A stretch of 64,000 nucleotides of DNA from Pyronema omphalodes (GCA_024516155.1 JAJJXM010000013.1:62001-126000), one strand, 5' to 3'; shown: positions 45,558 to 56,969, counted from the stretch's first letter. Program-made: numbers and translations. Notes: generated from the sequence alone by a model not told the origin.

Positions 45558-46147
45558 TTTTTTTTTTTTTTCTTTTTTATTTCATACTCGCATCTAACCG
45601 TAAGGTTATGGCGGCTGCTATTTAATTACTATACATTGCTAACCGTCGAGTGTTGCGTCGACAGTTACTGGGAACGCCCCAGAGCGGGCTTCATTTGTCA
45701 GGTTGTAGCCCCCCTCTCTGTTTCTCGTATTCCATTTCTGTCCTTCTCGTCGTTCTGTTCGTGAGCCTTGTGCGCTATGCAGACACCCTTCCCGGTGCCT
45801 GGTATCCTCCACCCTTCCCCGTCTACGTCCCCTTTTGTAGTATATGTGTTTTTATTTTTTATTTTTTTTTTTTTTTACCACCCCCGGGTCCCTTCCTAAC
45901 TCTCCTCCTCTCCTTGCACCCTTCCATCGTCATCCGCTCCTCTCCCACTCCTGCCATTCCTTCACTTCTTCCTCCCTCCCACCGTTCTTCTGCTCCCTTC
46001 TTCCTCGTCCTCTCACCTGTCCTCCACCCCTCCCCATTCCCCTCCGTTTCCTCACCGTCTTGCGCATACGACATTCCTCCCCTTCTATCTTCTCCCCGCG
46101 CCACGTAATTCTTACATAATTATCTTTTATCATTTTTATTTTTATTT

Positions 46148-46178
<31 letters not shown>

Positions 46179-46182
<4 letters not shown>

Positions 46183-46689
46183 TGTTCCTCGCCTGGGTCC
46201 AACAATGTTCCCCAACCTATCGTAGCGACACGTCTATCTGGTCTGTTAGTCACCTCGGGGGTCATACTCAATACCGTGTGTGCCCATTCGGACGTGCCGA
46301 TCTCCGTCGCAGAGATCAAGGTGGCCAGTGCGTGGGTTCCATGTTTGGTGTGAAGGATGATGCGGAGGTCGAGTCGTCGGTGTCGTGGGAGCTTCAGCGT
46401 TTTGCGTACGGTTATGCGGTGGGGGGTAAGGAGTGGGCATGATAGTAACAGGTGTTTGGGGGTTTGGGGGGGGTGGGTGGGCAGGGGCAAGCGCGAGTTG
46501 GATAGGTTGGTGTAGGGGGGTGTGCCAGACAATCCAGAAAGAAGCCATGTCCTGTGCGTAGTCCTAGGATGGCGGTCGATATCTTTCTTGGAACCGTAGT
46601 ATAGACTTCGTCGAGTGATCTTTGGGTGGCGCGTCATACGTCTTGGGCTTCGGGCTCGTCGTACCATTTGTGTCACGGCTCGAGAATTA
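46179..46689 (-). pseudogene. LINE-3 ORF2 C-terminal remnant
   Basis: Frameshifted counterpart of the LINE-1 end: TVPRKISTAILGLRTGHGFF in one phase, then TPHRITVRKTLKLPRHRRLD and WGTLLDPGEEH with the stop at 46179. The 3' UTR follows down to 45558. Confidence 0.65.
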
Positions 46690-47780
46690 TTACCTTCCCC
46701 CTCCTGGTCATCCATTCACCTATTATCATGCGCTTTATTATTCAGCACTCGTTTGTTTATTTATTTCTATTATCCTTCGGTCTTCAATCATCGTCGTCAC
46801 TCGCCTGGGTTAGGGTTGCGCCCAATTCCACATTGTCAAAAGGTCACGTGACCTATACCCAGGGTTAGGGGTCTGCTCGGATCCCTTTTTTGCAAATTCC
46901 ATACCTACGGTCTACCGATCATCTTATCCGATTAGATAAGATCGGTCACGTGTCTCTTATCAGTAGTAGATCAGTATGCACACGCACTGGTCTACTAATG
47001 TGCGCACACGTGACTAGGGCTAGGGCACGATCATCTTATCGATAAGATAAGATCTAGTCATGTGACCTTATCAGTATTGCACCATCGTTCCAATCGCAGC
47101 TGATCTGGATTCCCGTGACTAGGGTTAGGGTTGCACCCGCACACACACAAACTAGGGTTAGGTTTGTGACCGTACGCGCACAGCTAGGGTTAGGGTTACG
47201 GACGCACGCGCACGATTAGGGTTACGGAAGCGGGCGCGTGACTACGCTTAGGGTTACGCTATCGCGCACGCGAAGTACGCTACCGCGCACGCGAGTTACG
47301 CTATCGCGCACGCGAGATACGCTAACGAGCGCGCGATGAGGCTGTGCACGCATACACGCCAATTTGGTACGAACGCGTTAGCGCGTCTAGAACGCGCAAC
47401 CGCGACCGCGTTGTTTACTTAGTTATTTTTTGGGAAAATTCTGCAAATAGTGGCTCGGCGTGTAAGGAGGAAAAATTGTATATAAGAGGATTGTTTCTTT
47501 GTTTGTTTACTTTGTTTTTCTTTTCTCCTTACACAGTTATTTGTTTATTTACAAATCCAAATACTTGTCGATCTTTCTTTACGTCCTCGTTCTCGTCCCC
47601 GTCTTTGCATCTCTTTGTCCCTTGAAATCTTTGTTTATTTCCTTAACATCTAAACACAGAAATCTCTAAGTTGATGCTCGACACAGCTTAAGAGTTTCTA
47701 ACGTTGAAGTTATCATATGCTTATCTTCATTGAACTCAAGAGTGAATGATTGAGAAGAGCCCTCAGGTTCTCCGTCAGCT
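46690..47780. other. Foreign telomere-repeat-like segment in place of LINE-3 RNase H
   Basis: About 1 kb with scattered TAGGGTTAGGGTT units (46806-46817, 47118-47131, 47153-47163, 47183-47197, 47216-47224), palindromes such as GGTCACGTGACC and CTTATCGATAAG, CACGTG boxes and CG-rich repeats. It lies exactly where LINE-1 codes RNase H (18600-19200). Boundaries are approximate. Confidence 0.6.
47255..47338 (+). repeat. 21-bp CG-rich tandem repeat, four units
   Basis: Units begin TACGCTATCGCGCACGCGA at 47255, 47276, 47297 and 47318, with a diverged last unit. Confidence 0.85.
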
Positions 47781-50590
47781 ATCTCTCCCTTGCTCGCCGT
47801 TACAGAAAGTGTGGTTACGAGGCGGGTGAGGAATCGTGATCCAGAATCCCACTGACAGTCATACTCTTCTGAAGATTGAATGGCACAGGTGAAGTGGTTT
47901 GGGACGGGGAATGAGGAGGGGCATCGGTATACTACGGGGTGGCAGGGGGGTAGGGATAGTCTTAAGGCGTATTTTCTTCTTTTCTGGTTGAGCCGGACAG
48001 TTACGGGGGCGAGTGTGGCTTCCTTGTGTAGGGCCAGGATTGGTGTTGAAGAGAATGCGTTGAGGATTCGGCGGAGTGCGGTGTTTTGTTGAAGTTGGAG
48101 TTTTCGCGCGAGTGATTTTTGGTCTAACCACCAGATCTCTGCTCCGAAGTCGGACCTTGATTGTACACACGCTCGGTAAAGGGTACGGACTGCCGAGGGA
48201 GACAGGCCAGTTTCGTGTCGGGCGAGGCTGCGGAGGGCATTGAGGGCTCTAGAGGCATGTGTTTCGAGTTTGTACATGATGCTTGAAAGAGAGTTTTCGG
48301 TCGAAGAAGATGCCAATCCATCTAACCACGGCCTGTCTGCCATTTGGAGTGCCTGGCGAGACGGCCGTGCCGTTGGGTAAAGTCACGCATGTGTGAGTGG
48401 AGATGGTGTCTTTTTGCGCTTTGTGGAAGTGAAGTAGCTGTGATTTCGAGTCGTTACAAGCTACTGCGTTTTCGTTTGCCCACTGGAATGCTATTCGGGC
48501 TGCCTTCTCTAGTGTACAGGTGTTTGCTTCGCGTGTTCTGCCCTGACATACCAGTGCAACATCATTTATGTAGCTGGGCATCCATAGAGTCGGGTTGTGG
48601 GTTTGTAAGGTGTCAAAGAGGGGGCGGAGGTATATCAGGAACAAGATGGGGGATGCTGGTGACCCTTGAGGTATTCCTGTGCGTGTTGGGCGCTGCCCAT
48701 CTGTTGTGCCGTCGAAAGATAATGCTATAGTTCTGTCACGGAGAATGATTCGCACCACGTTACCACCGGTTTCGGGCATCCGAGTGAGCGCATTGTGTTC
48801 GTTAGGCGTGTGGCTCAGACGTTATCGAAGGCACCTCTAACGTGAAGCAATAGCGCCGAAGTTATGAGCCGTTGTTGCAAATTTCTTTCTATGTCGTGGG
48901 TCAATGCGATAGCGGCATCGATTGCTGAACGTCTTGGGCAGCCTCCGATTTGATCGTTGTGGTGGAGGTCGTATGTTTCTGTGATTTGACTTAGCCGTGT
49001 TGCCATTAGTTTCTTGAGTACCTTGCCCATGCTGTGAAGTAATGCTATTGGGCGGTACGCCTTTATGGAACTATAGACCGGTTTGTGTGGTTTTGGGATT
49101 ATAACCGTTATCGCTTCTCGCCAACATTTTGGCTGGTATCCTACTTGGCCGAGTGTGGCATACAACGCCGTTAACTGTTCGGGGATTGCCTGCAGGGTCT
49201 CGCGGAGGCACAAGAAGTTAATACCATCCGGGCCAGGGGCCTTCTTCGGTGAAGATGATAGGATTGCCGTTGACACTTCCTTCGCCGTATACGTTTCCAA
49301 TGCAAGGGGGGGCCATCTCGAGGAGAGGGGGTGTTTGGGGCGGAGGGGGGAGGGGGAAGAGAGCCTGAAAGGCTGATACTTCACCAGGGAAGTCGGTGTG
49401 AGTTGTCGTGAATCCGTTTTTAGTACACATTGGATTGGGGGTGTCAGTTGAGAGCGTTGGGGGTTTGTATACCGGAACGCTGCCCATATGTCTGCCCCTT
49501 CGGCTTGTGACAAGTATTTCTTCCACATCTTGTCCTTCGCATGTCTGACCGCCCTATAGCGGGAGTTGCGGAGTTTTCTGTATTCCTCTAGGCTGGTGGC
49601 GTTTCTGTCCCATTTCCACCTCTTCCGAGCTTGTGTCATTGCTCTCTTGGTCTCACGCAACTCCTGTGTCCACCAACGTTTTGAGCGAGGGGCGTGTTTG
49701 ATCGTTGGGGTAGAGTTGTGGGCTGCCGGTCAAATTGCAGATTGGAGTGACGCTGCCGATTGGTCGAGATTGGATGAGATCGGATCAGATTGGAGCGTAC
49801 GCTACCGCGGGGATAGTTGGTTCGTTAGGTCGAGGAGGGCACTTGTGAATTCGTCCCAATTGGGGCGCCTCCAATTTACTCGTGGTTGCATTTGAGTCTA
49901 TTCGACGTCGGGATGTTGCGAGTATATTCAGAAGCCGATCACTTCATGGTCGGAGCCCGTTGTTGCCTCCTCCTCGTCAATGCACCAATCCTGAACGTCG
50001 TTCGTCATAGCTGGGGAGAAGATGGTGAGATCCAGGACGGAGGAGCCGAGTCCAGTCTTGTAGTGATATGTAGGTGTATCCGGGGTGTTTGCGAGTTGCC
50101 ATCTGTGATCGTCTAGCAGCTTCACCAGCTCTTCTGCCCGGGTTACTTGTTTATAGTGACTGTTCCAGAGCGGGTGGTGAGCATTCATATCACTGGTTAC
50201 GACACATCGGTTGGGAAAGGGGAGGGGGACGAGGGAACATGGGATGGTGTATAGTCTTGTTCGTGAATCCCATTCGTTATAGATGTTGATTATGTAAAGG
50301 TGGGGATGAAAGGGGTGTATATTTCAAGTATTTGCATGTCGGGGTCGGTGCACATATTAGGACTGGGGGTGACATTCAGAAAAGGATTGGAGCGAGTGAT
50401 GTATGCTGCCGTCCTGATTGTTGCTCCATGTGGGGGTGGGGGAGGAGTAGTAGGAGGTCCGGGTATGTGGTTGCGAATTGCGGGTTTTTGATAGAGGCTC
50501 ATTGAATCAATATAATGTCCGCCATTGGGCCTGAGGAATTCAGGAGCATATTGAGGGCAGTGCTACTTCTGTTGATGTTATGGGATATGA
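47666..50590 (-). pseudogene. LINE-3 ORF2, endonuclease and reverse transcriptase (catalytic residues lost)
   Basis: Endonuclease remnants near 50590-49930 (MNAHHPLWNSHYKQVTRAEE at 50188). The RT frame 49660-48815 has SSPKKAPGPDGINFLC and AYRPIALLHSMGKVLKKLMA, then LLHVRGAFDNV, where the family has LLDVRGAFDNV. In the next piece (48779-48249) GIPQGSPASPILFLIY is followed by YINDVALV instead of YIDDVA. Two catalytic aspartates are thus changed, to His and Asn. After SSEEYDCQWDSGSRFLTRL (near 47830) similarity to LINE-1 fades at the foreign segment. Confidence 0.7.
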
Positions 50591-53500
50591 TATTGAGGGT
50601 GGCTGCCGATTTCTCCTGTCTATGCATCGGTGATCATAACGGAGTCTGCAGTTTGGTGGTCGGGGTTTGTGCGGGGAGTGCGGGTTCTTGCCCATGTTGC
50701 CTTGACTATGGTTAGGCGGGAGGGGCATTTGGGGTGGTATGCGGGATGGTTGGTCTCGGGGTGGCCTTCTGATTTGCAGTTTGCACACCGGGGGGGAATG
50801 TGGGGTCAGGGTTTTCCCTTGCGATCGGGACACTCAGGGCACTGGTGGAGGTCAGTGGAGTGAGGTTCGGCACGGAGGGCACATGTAAGGTGGGAAATGT
50901 TGGGGCATATGGCGTGGTGGTGGCCGAAGCGGAGGCAGCGGCGGCATTGATCGGTCGCTCGGGCCAAGTGATAGTCGGTGACCTTGAGGGGTTCGTAGCG
51001 CACGATCACTTTTGCGCGCTTAAGCAAGCGGGCGTCCTCAGCAGTCTTCAGTGCGATCATTACACTGGACGCGGTCTTGCCTGCTCGCTTCTCCGGGTGG
51101 GTAATGTAACGAGGGGGTTGGGCTAGTTGAACTGCGTGGTTGCGTTCAATTTCGTGTTGTAGCGCGGTCATGCCCTCGGGGGTATCGGGGTAGGCATCAA
51201 GGGGGATGCTGTGGACCATCAGTTTGTGCCACTTTTCGGCCACGCGAGAGCTTTGTAATTTCATACGGGCCGACTGAGCGGCTTCACTGATGGTGGGGAG
51301 AAACTGGGTGACTTCACTCTGGCTGGTGTCAACGCAATCGTGGTATACACGGATGGCTCCCAACTCAACGATAAGACTGGGGCTAGCTTTCTCATTCCCT
51401 ACGGCCTCGACAAACAAATACAGGCCCTTATCCCCATGTCCAACACAAAGGAAGTCTTTGACGCCGAACTACAAGCCATCTCAGAAAACCTACTCTCCTG
51501 CGCCACACACCTTCGACGCCTCCACCTCCACAACCGCCAGATACACATCTTCACCGACAACCAGGCAGCCATCATTCGCTCCTCCCACCTCTCGCCAGGT
51601 CCCGGACGGGAAACTGCCAGCATCATCCACCACACCCGTCAAACCCTCCTCACACGAACCAACTCCACAGTGCAGCTTCACTGGGTTCCAGGCCACACCG
51701 ACATTGCAGGCAAGGATGAAGCAGATCGCCTGGCAAAATTGGCAACTGAAAGAAACCCTCTACCGAACTCGACAATCTCCCTGTCGTGGCTGCGACGCCG
51801 CATCCATGAAGCTCACATCCATGATTGGGTCACCTGGTACACCTCATCCGCCCGCCCAAAGACATACGATGCACCATTCAAGCGGAAGCTTGATGAAGTG
51901 TACACATCAGTGCCCCGAAAGATATCCACGGCGATACTGGGCCTCTGAACAGGACATGGTTACTTTCTCAACAGCCTGGCACTCCCCACCTCCGAACAAT
52001 ACCCCTCCCGCTCATGCACATGCCCCCTCCACCCACCTCAAACCCCTCGCCACCTGATCCTGGCCTGCCCCATATCTACCTCCCACCGTATTAACCTCCG
52101 CCACCAACTTAAACTACCAGGGCACCGACACTACAACTCAAGATGATCCTCCCCACGCCACACGGAATTCAAGCCCTGACCACTATTATCTCTGACACGA
52201 AGCTCGCAACTGCGGAATGGGCACACACACTGTTAAGTACCCCTGCAGCGGAGACACTCACCAGAACACAGATTCACAATGGCAGATTGGGGCACCTTAA
52301 CTGACCCCGATGAAGAACACCTGTACAAAAAAAAAAAAAAAAAAAAAAAAAACGAGAAAAAACGCCAGAATGTATTCAAACCAGAAGCAAACTGTCGATA
52401 GGACAGGACAAAGATGGATTCGAAGAAGGGAGGATTTGCTACATTTTCTAACTTTTCTTTTACACTATGTTTTCCTTTGTATCACGAATGACGAAAAGGG
52501 AGAGGAGAGATGGGAAAGTCAAGGAGCCGGGGATGGGTGTGTTTCTGTATTTTCTCATTTCCTTGGTTTTTCTTTACTTTTCATTATTATCAGAGTTTCA
52601 GGCGGTAAAAACTGGGGAAGGGTGGTGGAAAGATACTGGAGCAAACAGGGCTCACGGACACAACGACGAGATGGACAGACACAGACAGAAAGACAGACGA
52701 CTACTGCCGGAAACTTAGATAGACCGCTCTGGGGCGTACCCAGTGGCCATCGGAGTCACTCCCGATGGTCAGCATTGTACCTTAAAGTAGTACCCCCATA
52801 ACCTTACGGTTGCAAGCGTGTATGACAAATAAATAAATCAATAAATAAAAACTCTGGGTGGTGTTCGGGGGGAAGGTTAGTAGTATGTTGCCAGCCATAT
52901 TTTTGCGCACGGTCACGACAGCGATGCTTTCTGGTGCTTCTGCATCACGCAAGGCCCTGGTAACCATGTTTCCAATCTGGACATTGACATCGTCCATCAG
53001 ATTCTCGGGGTCCGGGCATGGGATGAGCACGCTTCTAGGGCGGGGGGTTTGGGATTTAGGGGGTTCTTTCGTGGGGCGGGGATGTTACTTCTGGGGGGGT
53101 TGGGGGGGGGTTGGGGATGGGGGAGGGTGCGGCAGGGGTAGGCGGCTTGTAGTTCGGAAGGAGGGTGCAAAGCATGTCATGGATTTCTCGCATGGCTGCT
53201 CTATGGCGATCCATGGTTTGCAACACCTTGTTGATGCGTTCGTTCGTCTTTTGGTCGTTAAGGCGGGGGTGTCGGCGTGGACGGTTACTGCTGAAAGTAG
53301 TCTTTCGGCCATGGAAGCGGGTAGGGTCGCCGTTTCAGGGTGTTTTTCGTTTTGCGCGGCGCGGAAGGAGTCCTGAATACCTCTCGTACACAAGGCCTGG
53401 CTCGGAGGTGGCGGTCGTGATCGAGGGCGCAGGTCTTTTGAGGGGGAGCGCGGGGAAGGCCTCGACTGTCTTGAGACGGACGGAGTGGAAGGTATTAGGG

Positions 53501-53745
53501 GACGTCATTGCGGGGGCCTGGTTGCGGGGGGTTGGCTCAGGGGTGGATACGGGTCGGGTGGGGGGGGGGGAGGTGGAGGACGCGTCCTCGTAGTCGCTGA
53601 CGTCGGTGTTAAGGTGCATGATTTCTTGCACGTGATCGAGGGCGTGCGGCTCTGCGCTAGCGTGTCTGCTGTGCGCGAGCGCCTGGAGTGAGGGTAGGTC
53701 CGGAGGGAGAGGTTTTTTCTTCGTAGCAGAAGCTCGGGGGGCCAT
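50500..53745 (-). pseudogene. LINE-3 ORF1, Gag-like, split by the nested element
   Basis: Starts MAPRASATKKKPLPPDLPSL at 53745. Pieces at 53745-53335 and 53393-53085, then CPDPENLMDDVNVQIGNMV up to 52864. After the nested element the frame resumes SEVTQFLPTISEAAQSAR at 51315 and continues VAEKWHKLMVHSIPLDAYP and the zinc knuckle CRRCLRFGHHHAIC. Apart from the insertion there are frameshifts near 53360, 53080 and 50810. RNA-binding role as in LINE-1. Confidence 0.7.
51330..52850 (+). mobile_element. Nested 5'-truncated LINE (RNase H end and 3' UTR), opposite strand
   Basis: About 1.52 kb. The intact-looking RNase H frame 51340-51948 has VYTDGSQ, FDAELQAI, FTDNQAAI and GKDEADRLAKLA, then a decayed C-terminus, an A-run at 52327-52351, a 3' UTR and the tail AAATAAATAAATCAATAAAT. 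It is flanked by ACTCTGGCTGGTGT (51316-51329) and ACTCTGGGTGGTGT (52851-52864), a 13/14 duplication of LINE-3 ORF1 sequence. Confidence 0.8.
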
Positions 53746-54063
53746 CGGCTTCTCGGAATTGGTTGTTAACGATAAGGAGAGATGAGAGGCGGTGCGATTT
53801 CCATGGATAGAATGGTTGTCGGTGGGGGGGGGGGGGGTTGATGAGGTCCTTTGCTGGGGGCCGCTTCAGGGGTCTGAATTCTCCTTCCCGCCGTTCACAC
53901 AACGAAAGAGAGCGGACCTGGTCTGAAATTGCTTCAGTAAGGGAAATCGATATAGCTAAATGTAATGCCACACGAAAATCAGTAGATTTCCGCGTGGTTG
54001 TGGTGATAGCTAGGGGGGGGGTCGAAATCGAGGAGTTGTGTGCTATGACCGCTGAGTCTGGGC

Positions 54064-54077
54064 TGGTTGAGCCTAAC
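54064..54077 (+). repeat. LINE-3 target-site duplication, 5' copy
   Basis: TGGTTGAGCCTAAC, identical to 45544-45557. Confidence 0.85.
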
Positions 54078-55014
54078 CTCCCGCCGGCAATGCACGTGTT
54101 TGACTGAATCGGAAGATTTTCTGCCTAACATGTTTATGTGTAAAGGAAACGTTTTATGACTGCTCTCGAAACTTTCATTTCTGGTAGATAATGCCTTCAT
54201 GAAGGTAATACCATGGCTGCGTAGTTTTACCAATCTCCATCCGTCTTGATTAAATCCAGGCTGTCGAGAAAAGCTCAATTCTACGTATGAAATAATCTCG
54301 AAGACTGGCATCCCAAGCCTGTCTGCGCACGTATTTTGCTGCTGCGATATGGCTCCTGACATTCATGATTTGAAGTTTTATATGTACAAAATCTTTACTG
54401 GACCCCTTCGATCATGATTGCGGTTCCTCCCTCCACCCTGACGTTGCCTAGGGATGAGAATGAACTGCATTGATTGACAGTTTGGGAGCACGTTTTATGC
54501 ATCGATCAGTGCATTCGGTGGACCAGATCCACCGCTGACCGGCCAATACGTCCGTGATGTAATTACCTATTTTTCTTGCTGCTCCTGAACAGCACATTTA
54601 AAATTTACCCATGCAATGGGAAATGGTTTTAATGATTTCAACAAATTCTGTTACTGAAGGTCAGATAGGCCATCACGTCTGGGTAGTGGATGTTTCTCAG
54701 CACGGCAATAGGACATTTTACGAGCGAATGATGAAAATCAATGCACCAAGAAATCCAAATATGAATTCGGTTGCCGACATGAAGGTTGAACGATTCTATT
54801 CATCAATAAGTACCGCCCCTCGTACGGTTGAGAAATTCATGACAATCGCAGTCCGTCGCCAACTCACAGATCCAGGGTACGGGTGAGTTATGCCATGGTA
54901 ACGCTGAAGATTTTATTGTTCAAAAGCACCCGGCTGTCCAAGTTTTTCTGTCATTTTGATGACCACTGCATTCCGCACTGAGGCAAGTATTGTCTTCCCG
55001 CGTTTGTACATACG
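54078..55014. other. Intergenic, partly duplicated block D
   Basis: The end near 54950-55014 matches 34530-34600. A 91-aa plus-strand frame at 54611-54886 has no known domain and is not called. Confidence 0.35.
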
Positions 55015-55150
55015 TGTGTCTGACACGTACGTCGGGTGCTTCACCGCGACGCGACGTGAATCCCTGCAAACGCGTCCCAACATCACCACCGGCGTGTCTA
55101 TCTAGCTTACTTCTGCATTAGCAAGATTCTGTGGCAGAAGCGAGATGTTG
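55015..55150 (+). repeat. Dispersed repeat R, copy 4
   Basis: Core GTGAATCCCTGCAAACGCGTC at 55056-55076 with upstream TTCACCGCGACGCGAC and downstream TAGCTTACTTCTGCATTAGC. Confidence 0.6.
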
Positions 55151-55238
55151 ATTCCACTCGGCGTCAATTGATCCGACAACACATGAGAAATGTCATGATT
55201 ACTAAGTTAATGCACAACAGATAAGAAAAAATAGTTCA

Positions 55239-55598
55239 TTTATTTTCGTTTATTTTATTTTAATCATACGTCCGATCGAGGTCTTTAAGGCCTATGGGGG
55301 TAAAAGCAACCTGTACAACCATTCTTGCAGTCCTCGAAACCGAAGTCTCCTAGTGAGGCACTCTAATCTCCTACACCTATTTACCCAACCATTCAACCAA
55401 CACCTGTCTACGCCTTTCTACACCTAATGAGGCATAGATCAGGAAAGCGTGACCAGTCATCCAGAGCACCGGGTAAAGCTCCCTGAGGACAAACCCCGGT
55501 AACCAAGCAATACCTGTGGGAGCGACACAGGATTTGAAGCCGCTGCATTTGCGCAGTTACAGGAAGTAATACCACTGCACTACCGGGGCCGTCCCTGT
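55239..55598 (-). mobile_element. tRNA-derived SINE sharing its 3' tail with LINE-2
   Basis: About 360 bp. The minus-strand head has a pol III A-box TAGTGCAGTGG (near 55582) and B-box GCTTCAAATCC about 31 nt further. The last 120-150 bp align with the LINE-2 3' end (GAGGC...ATCTCCTA, then AGGCCT...TCGA...GTATGAT) and end in ATAAAATAAACGAAAATAAA. Imperfect flanking GAACT...TTTTTT...CTG duplications. The duplicated site at 34293-34320 lacks it. I do not call a working tRNA because acceptor pairing fails and the head is fused to a body. Confidence 0.7.
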
Positions 55599-55879
55599 CA
55601 GACAAAAAAGTTCACAAAATTCACGAGTGCGGGAGCCATACAGACAAGTGAAGCACATGCGGCTAGAATATACATTGATTTGTGCCTACGCGATAATAAT
55701 GATAGAAACAATGCAAGAGATCATAACATCCCGGAATCACTACAATTTCCTGCCATAAAGATCAATTTCGTCACCTAGCATGCAATCCTAGCCTTTTCAT
55801 GGCATTACCCGAAAGCCGCATACTTAGTTGAACGGTCCTTGTTGTCTTCCTTGTCGTCGGCAAACAATGATCAAAAAGT

Positions 55880-56140
55880 ATCCGTCTGACCAGAATGCTC
55901 AGGTAGGAAACCGTGGCACCAATTGCGTCGAGAGGTGCAAATCAGATATTTGCAAATCCCTCGATGACTCTTAGTCACATCATAAAGCCCGTTCTCATTC
56001 TCACGCCACAGTTTCATTTTCATTACCTTCTCCTGGTTACTACGAGACTAATGGAAAAACCTTTTTCTATAACAACTCAATGTTCCGAGTCCATGAACAT
56101 CGGATCCATTGTTGTAGTGCAGTACATTTCTCATGACAAG
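55880..56140 (-). pseudogene. Second copy of the coiled-coil gene C-terminus
   Basis: Minus strand reads ATGTTCATGGACTCGGAACA, then a lost donor (TTGAG for GTAAG), then the counterpart of the last exon (LWRENENG against LWREDENR) with a different end. Inverted duplicate of 33740-33914. Confidence 0.5.
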
Positions 56141-56176
56141 TAAGAATTCCGTGCTCGAGGATGTATCCCTGATTTA

Positions 56177-56969
56177 TCAGTCATCAATAGACCATTGATA
56201 ATTATTCAATTTTCGTTTCTCCCCGCCATGATTTACCAGAATTGATGAATCATCAAGTATTAGACGTCCATAGACAACAGCTGCTATGCTGAAAATGACA
56301 CACCTCAGGATCCAAAAAATAAGATACGCTAACTGGGTATAATCCAAACAGTGGAGATGGAAATTGGCTACAAAACTCGTCGGGCGGGAACCCTTGTCAA
56401 AAGGTGCACCTGGGATCACTCGGCTCCTTCCGCGGGCTATGAGCTGTTCCGAGCTTACACAGAACGCGCCAAGGCAACTCAGACCGGACGTTAGACAACA
56501 TATATCTATTGTTCCCACTAGGACATCAATCCTGTGTCGTATGTGCACTGATTTTGTATGAACAGGTAATGCACTTGATGTTGCAAAACCATGCCGAACA
56601 TGAGAGCGAGGAGTAATATTGAAATCAAAAAACAGAATCTTAACTCCATGTTGGAAACGCTCTGGAACTAGCGAAATGAAAATATGCAACGCCAAAAAAA
56701 GAGAAAACAAGAATGGGAATTTTGGCAAAACTGGAAAGGAGATTACTCTTTATTATTTCTGCGCATGAGAACCATAAGAATGACAAACAATATGTAGGTC
56801 GGTTCCATCAGGCCATTCCAGATATATTAAATTCAAACTCATTGTCCCACTAATATTGCGTGTGCATGTGCCACTGTATTCTCGCGTGCGTTGCGGAGAG
56901 TGCTTCCAAATCAATTACCAAGTCCTGTTCGGCAATCAAAGAGTCTGTTACACCGTCGGCACTCACTTT
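56177..56969 (-). repeat. Duplicated 3' flank of F-box copy B
   Basis: Aligns with 13109-13500. The long minus-strand frame at 56177-56728 (183 aa) is not preserved in the other copy, so no gene is called. Confidence 0.45.

Larger units (their letters stand above)
45558..54063 (-). mobile_element. LINE-3: Tad-like retrotransposon with nested insertion and foreign segment
   Basis: 8,506 bp between exact 14-bp duplications. Same family as LINE-1: C-run 5' leader (GATTTCGACCCCCCCCCC near 54030-54013, minus), ORF1, ORF2, 3' UTR with C/T-rich plus strand, hairpin AACCTTACGGTT and A-rich tail. It holds a nested opposite-strand copy at 51330-52850 and a foreign stretch at about 46690-47780 in place of RNase H. 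All ORFs are broken. Confidence 0.85.

Noticed and set aside
46800..47230. True chromosome end
   Set aside because: TTAGGG units are few, interrupted, and LINE-3 sequence continues on both sides, so the tract is internal.
55530..55596. tRNA gene on the minus strand
   Set aside because: A-box and B-box are present, but acceptor-stem pairing fails, the B-box is changed and the sequence is fused to a body and LINE-like tail; it is better read as a SINE head.
56177..56728. 183-aa minus-strand frame
   Set aside because: Homologous to the 3' flank of copy B, where the frame is not kept.
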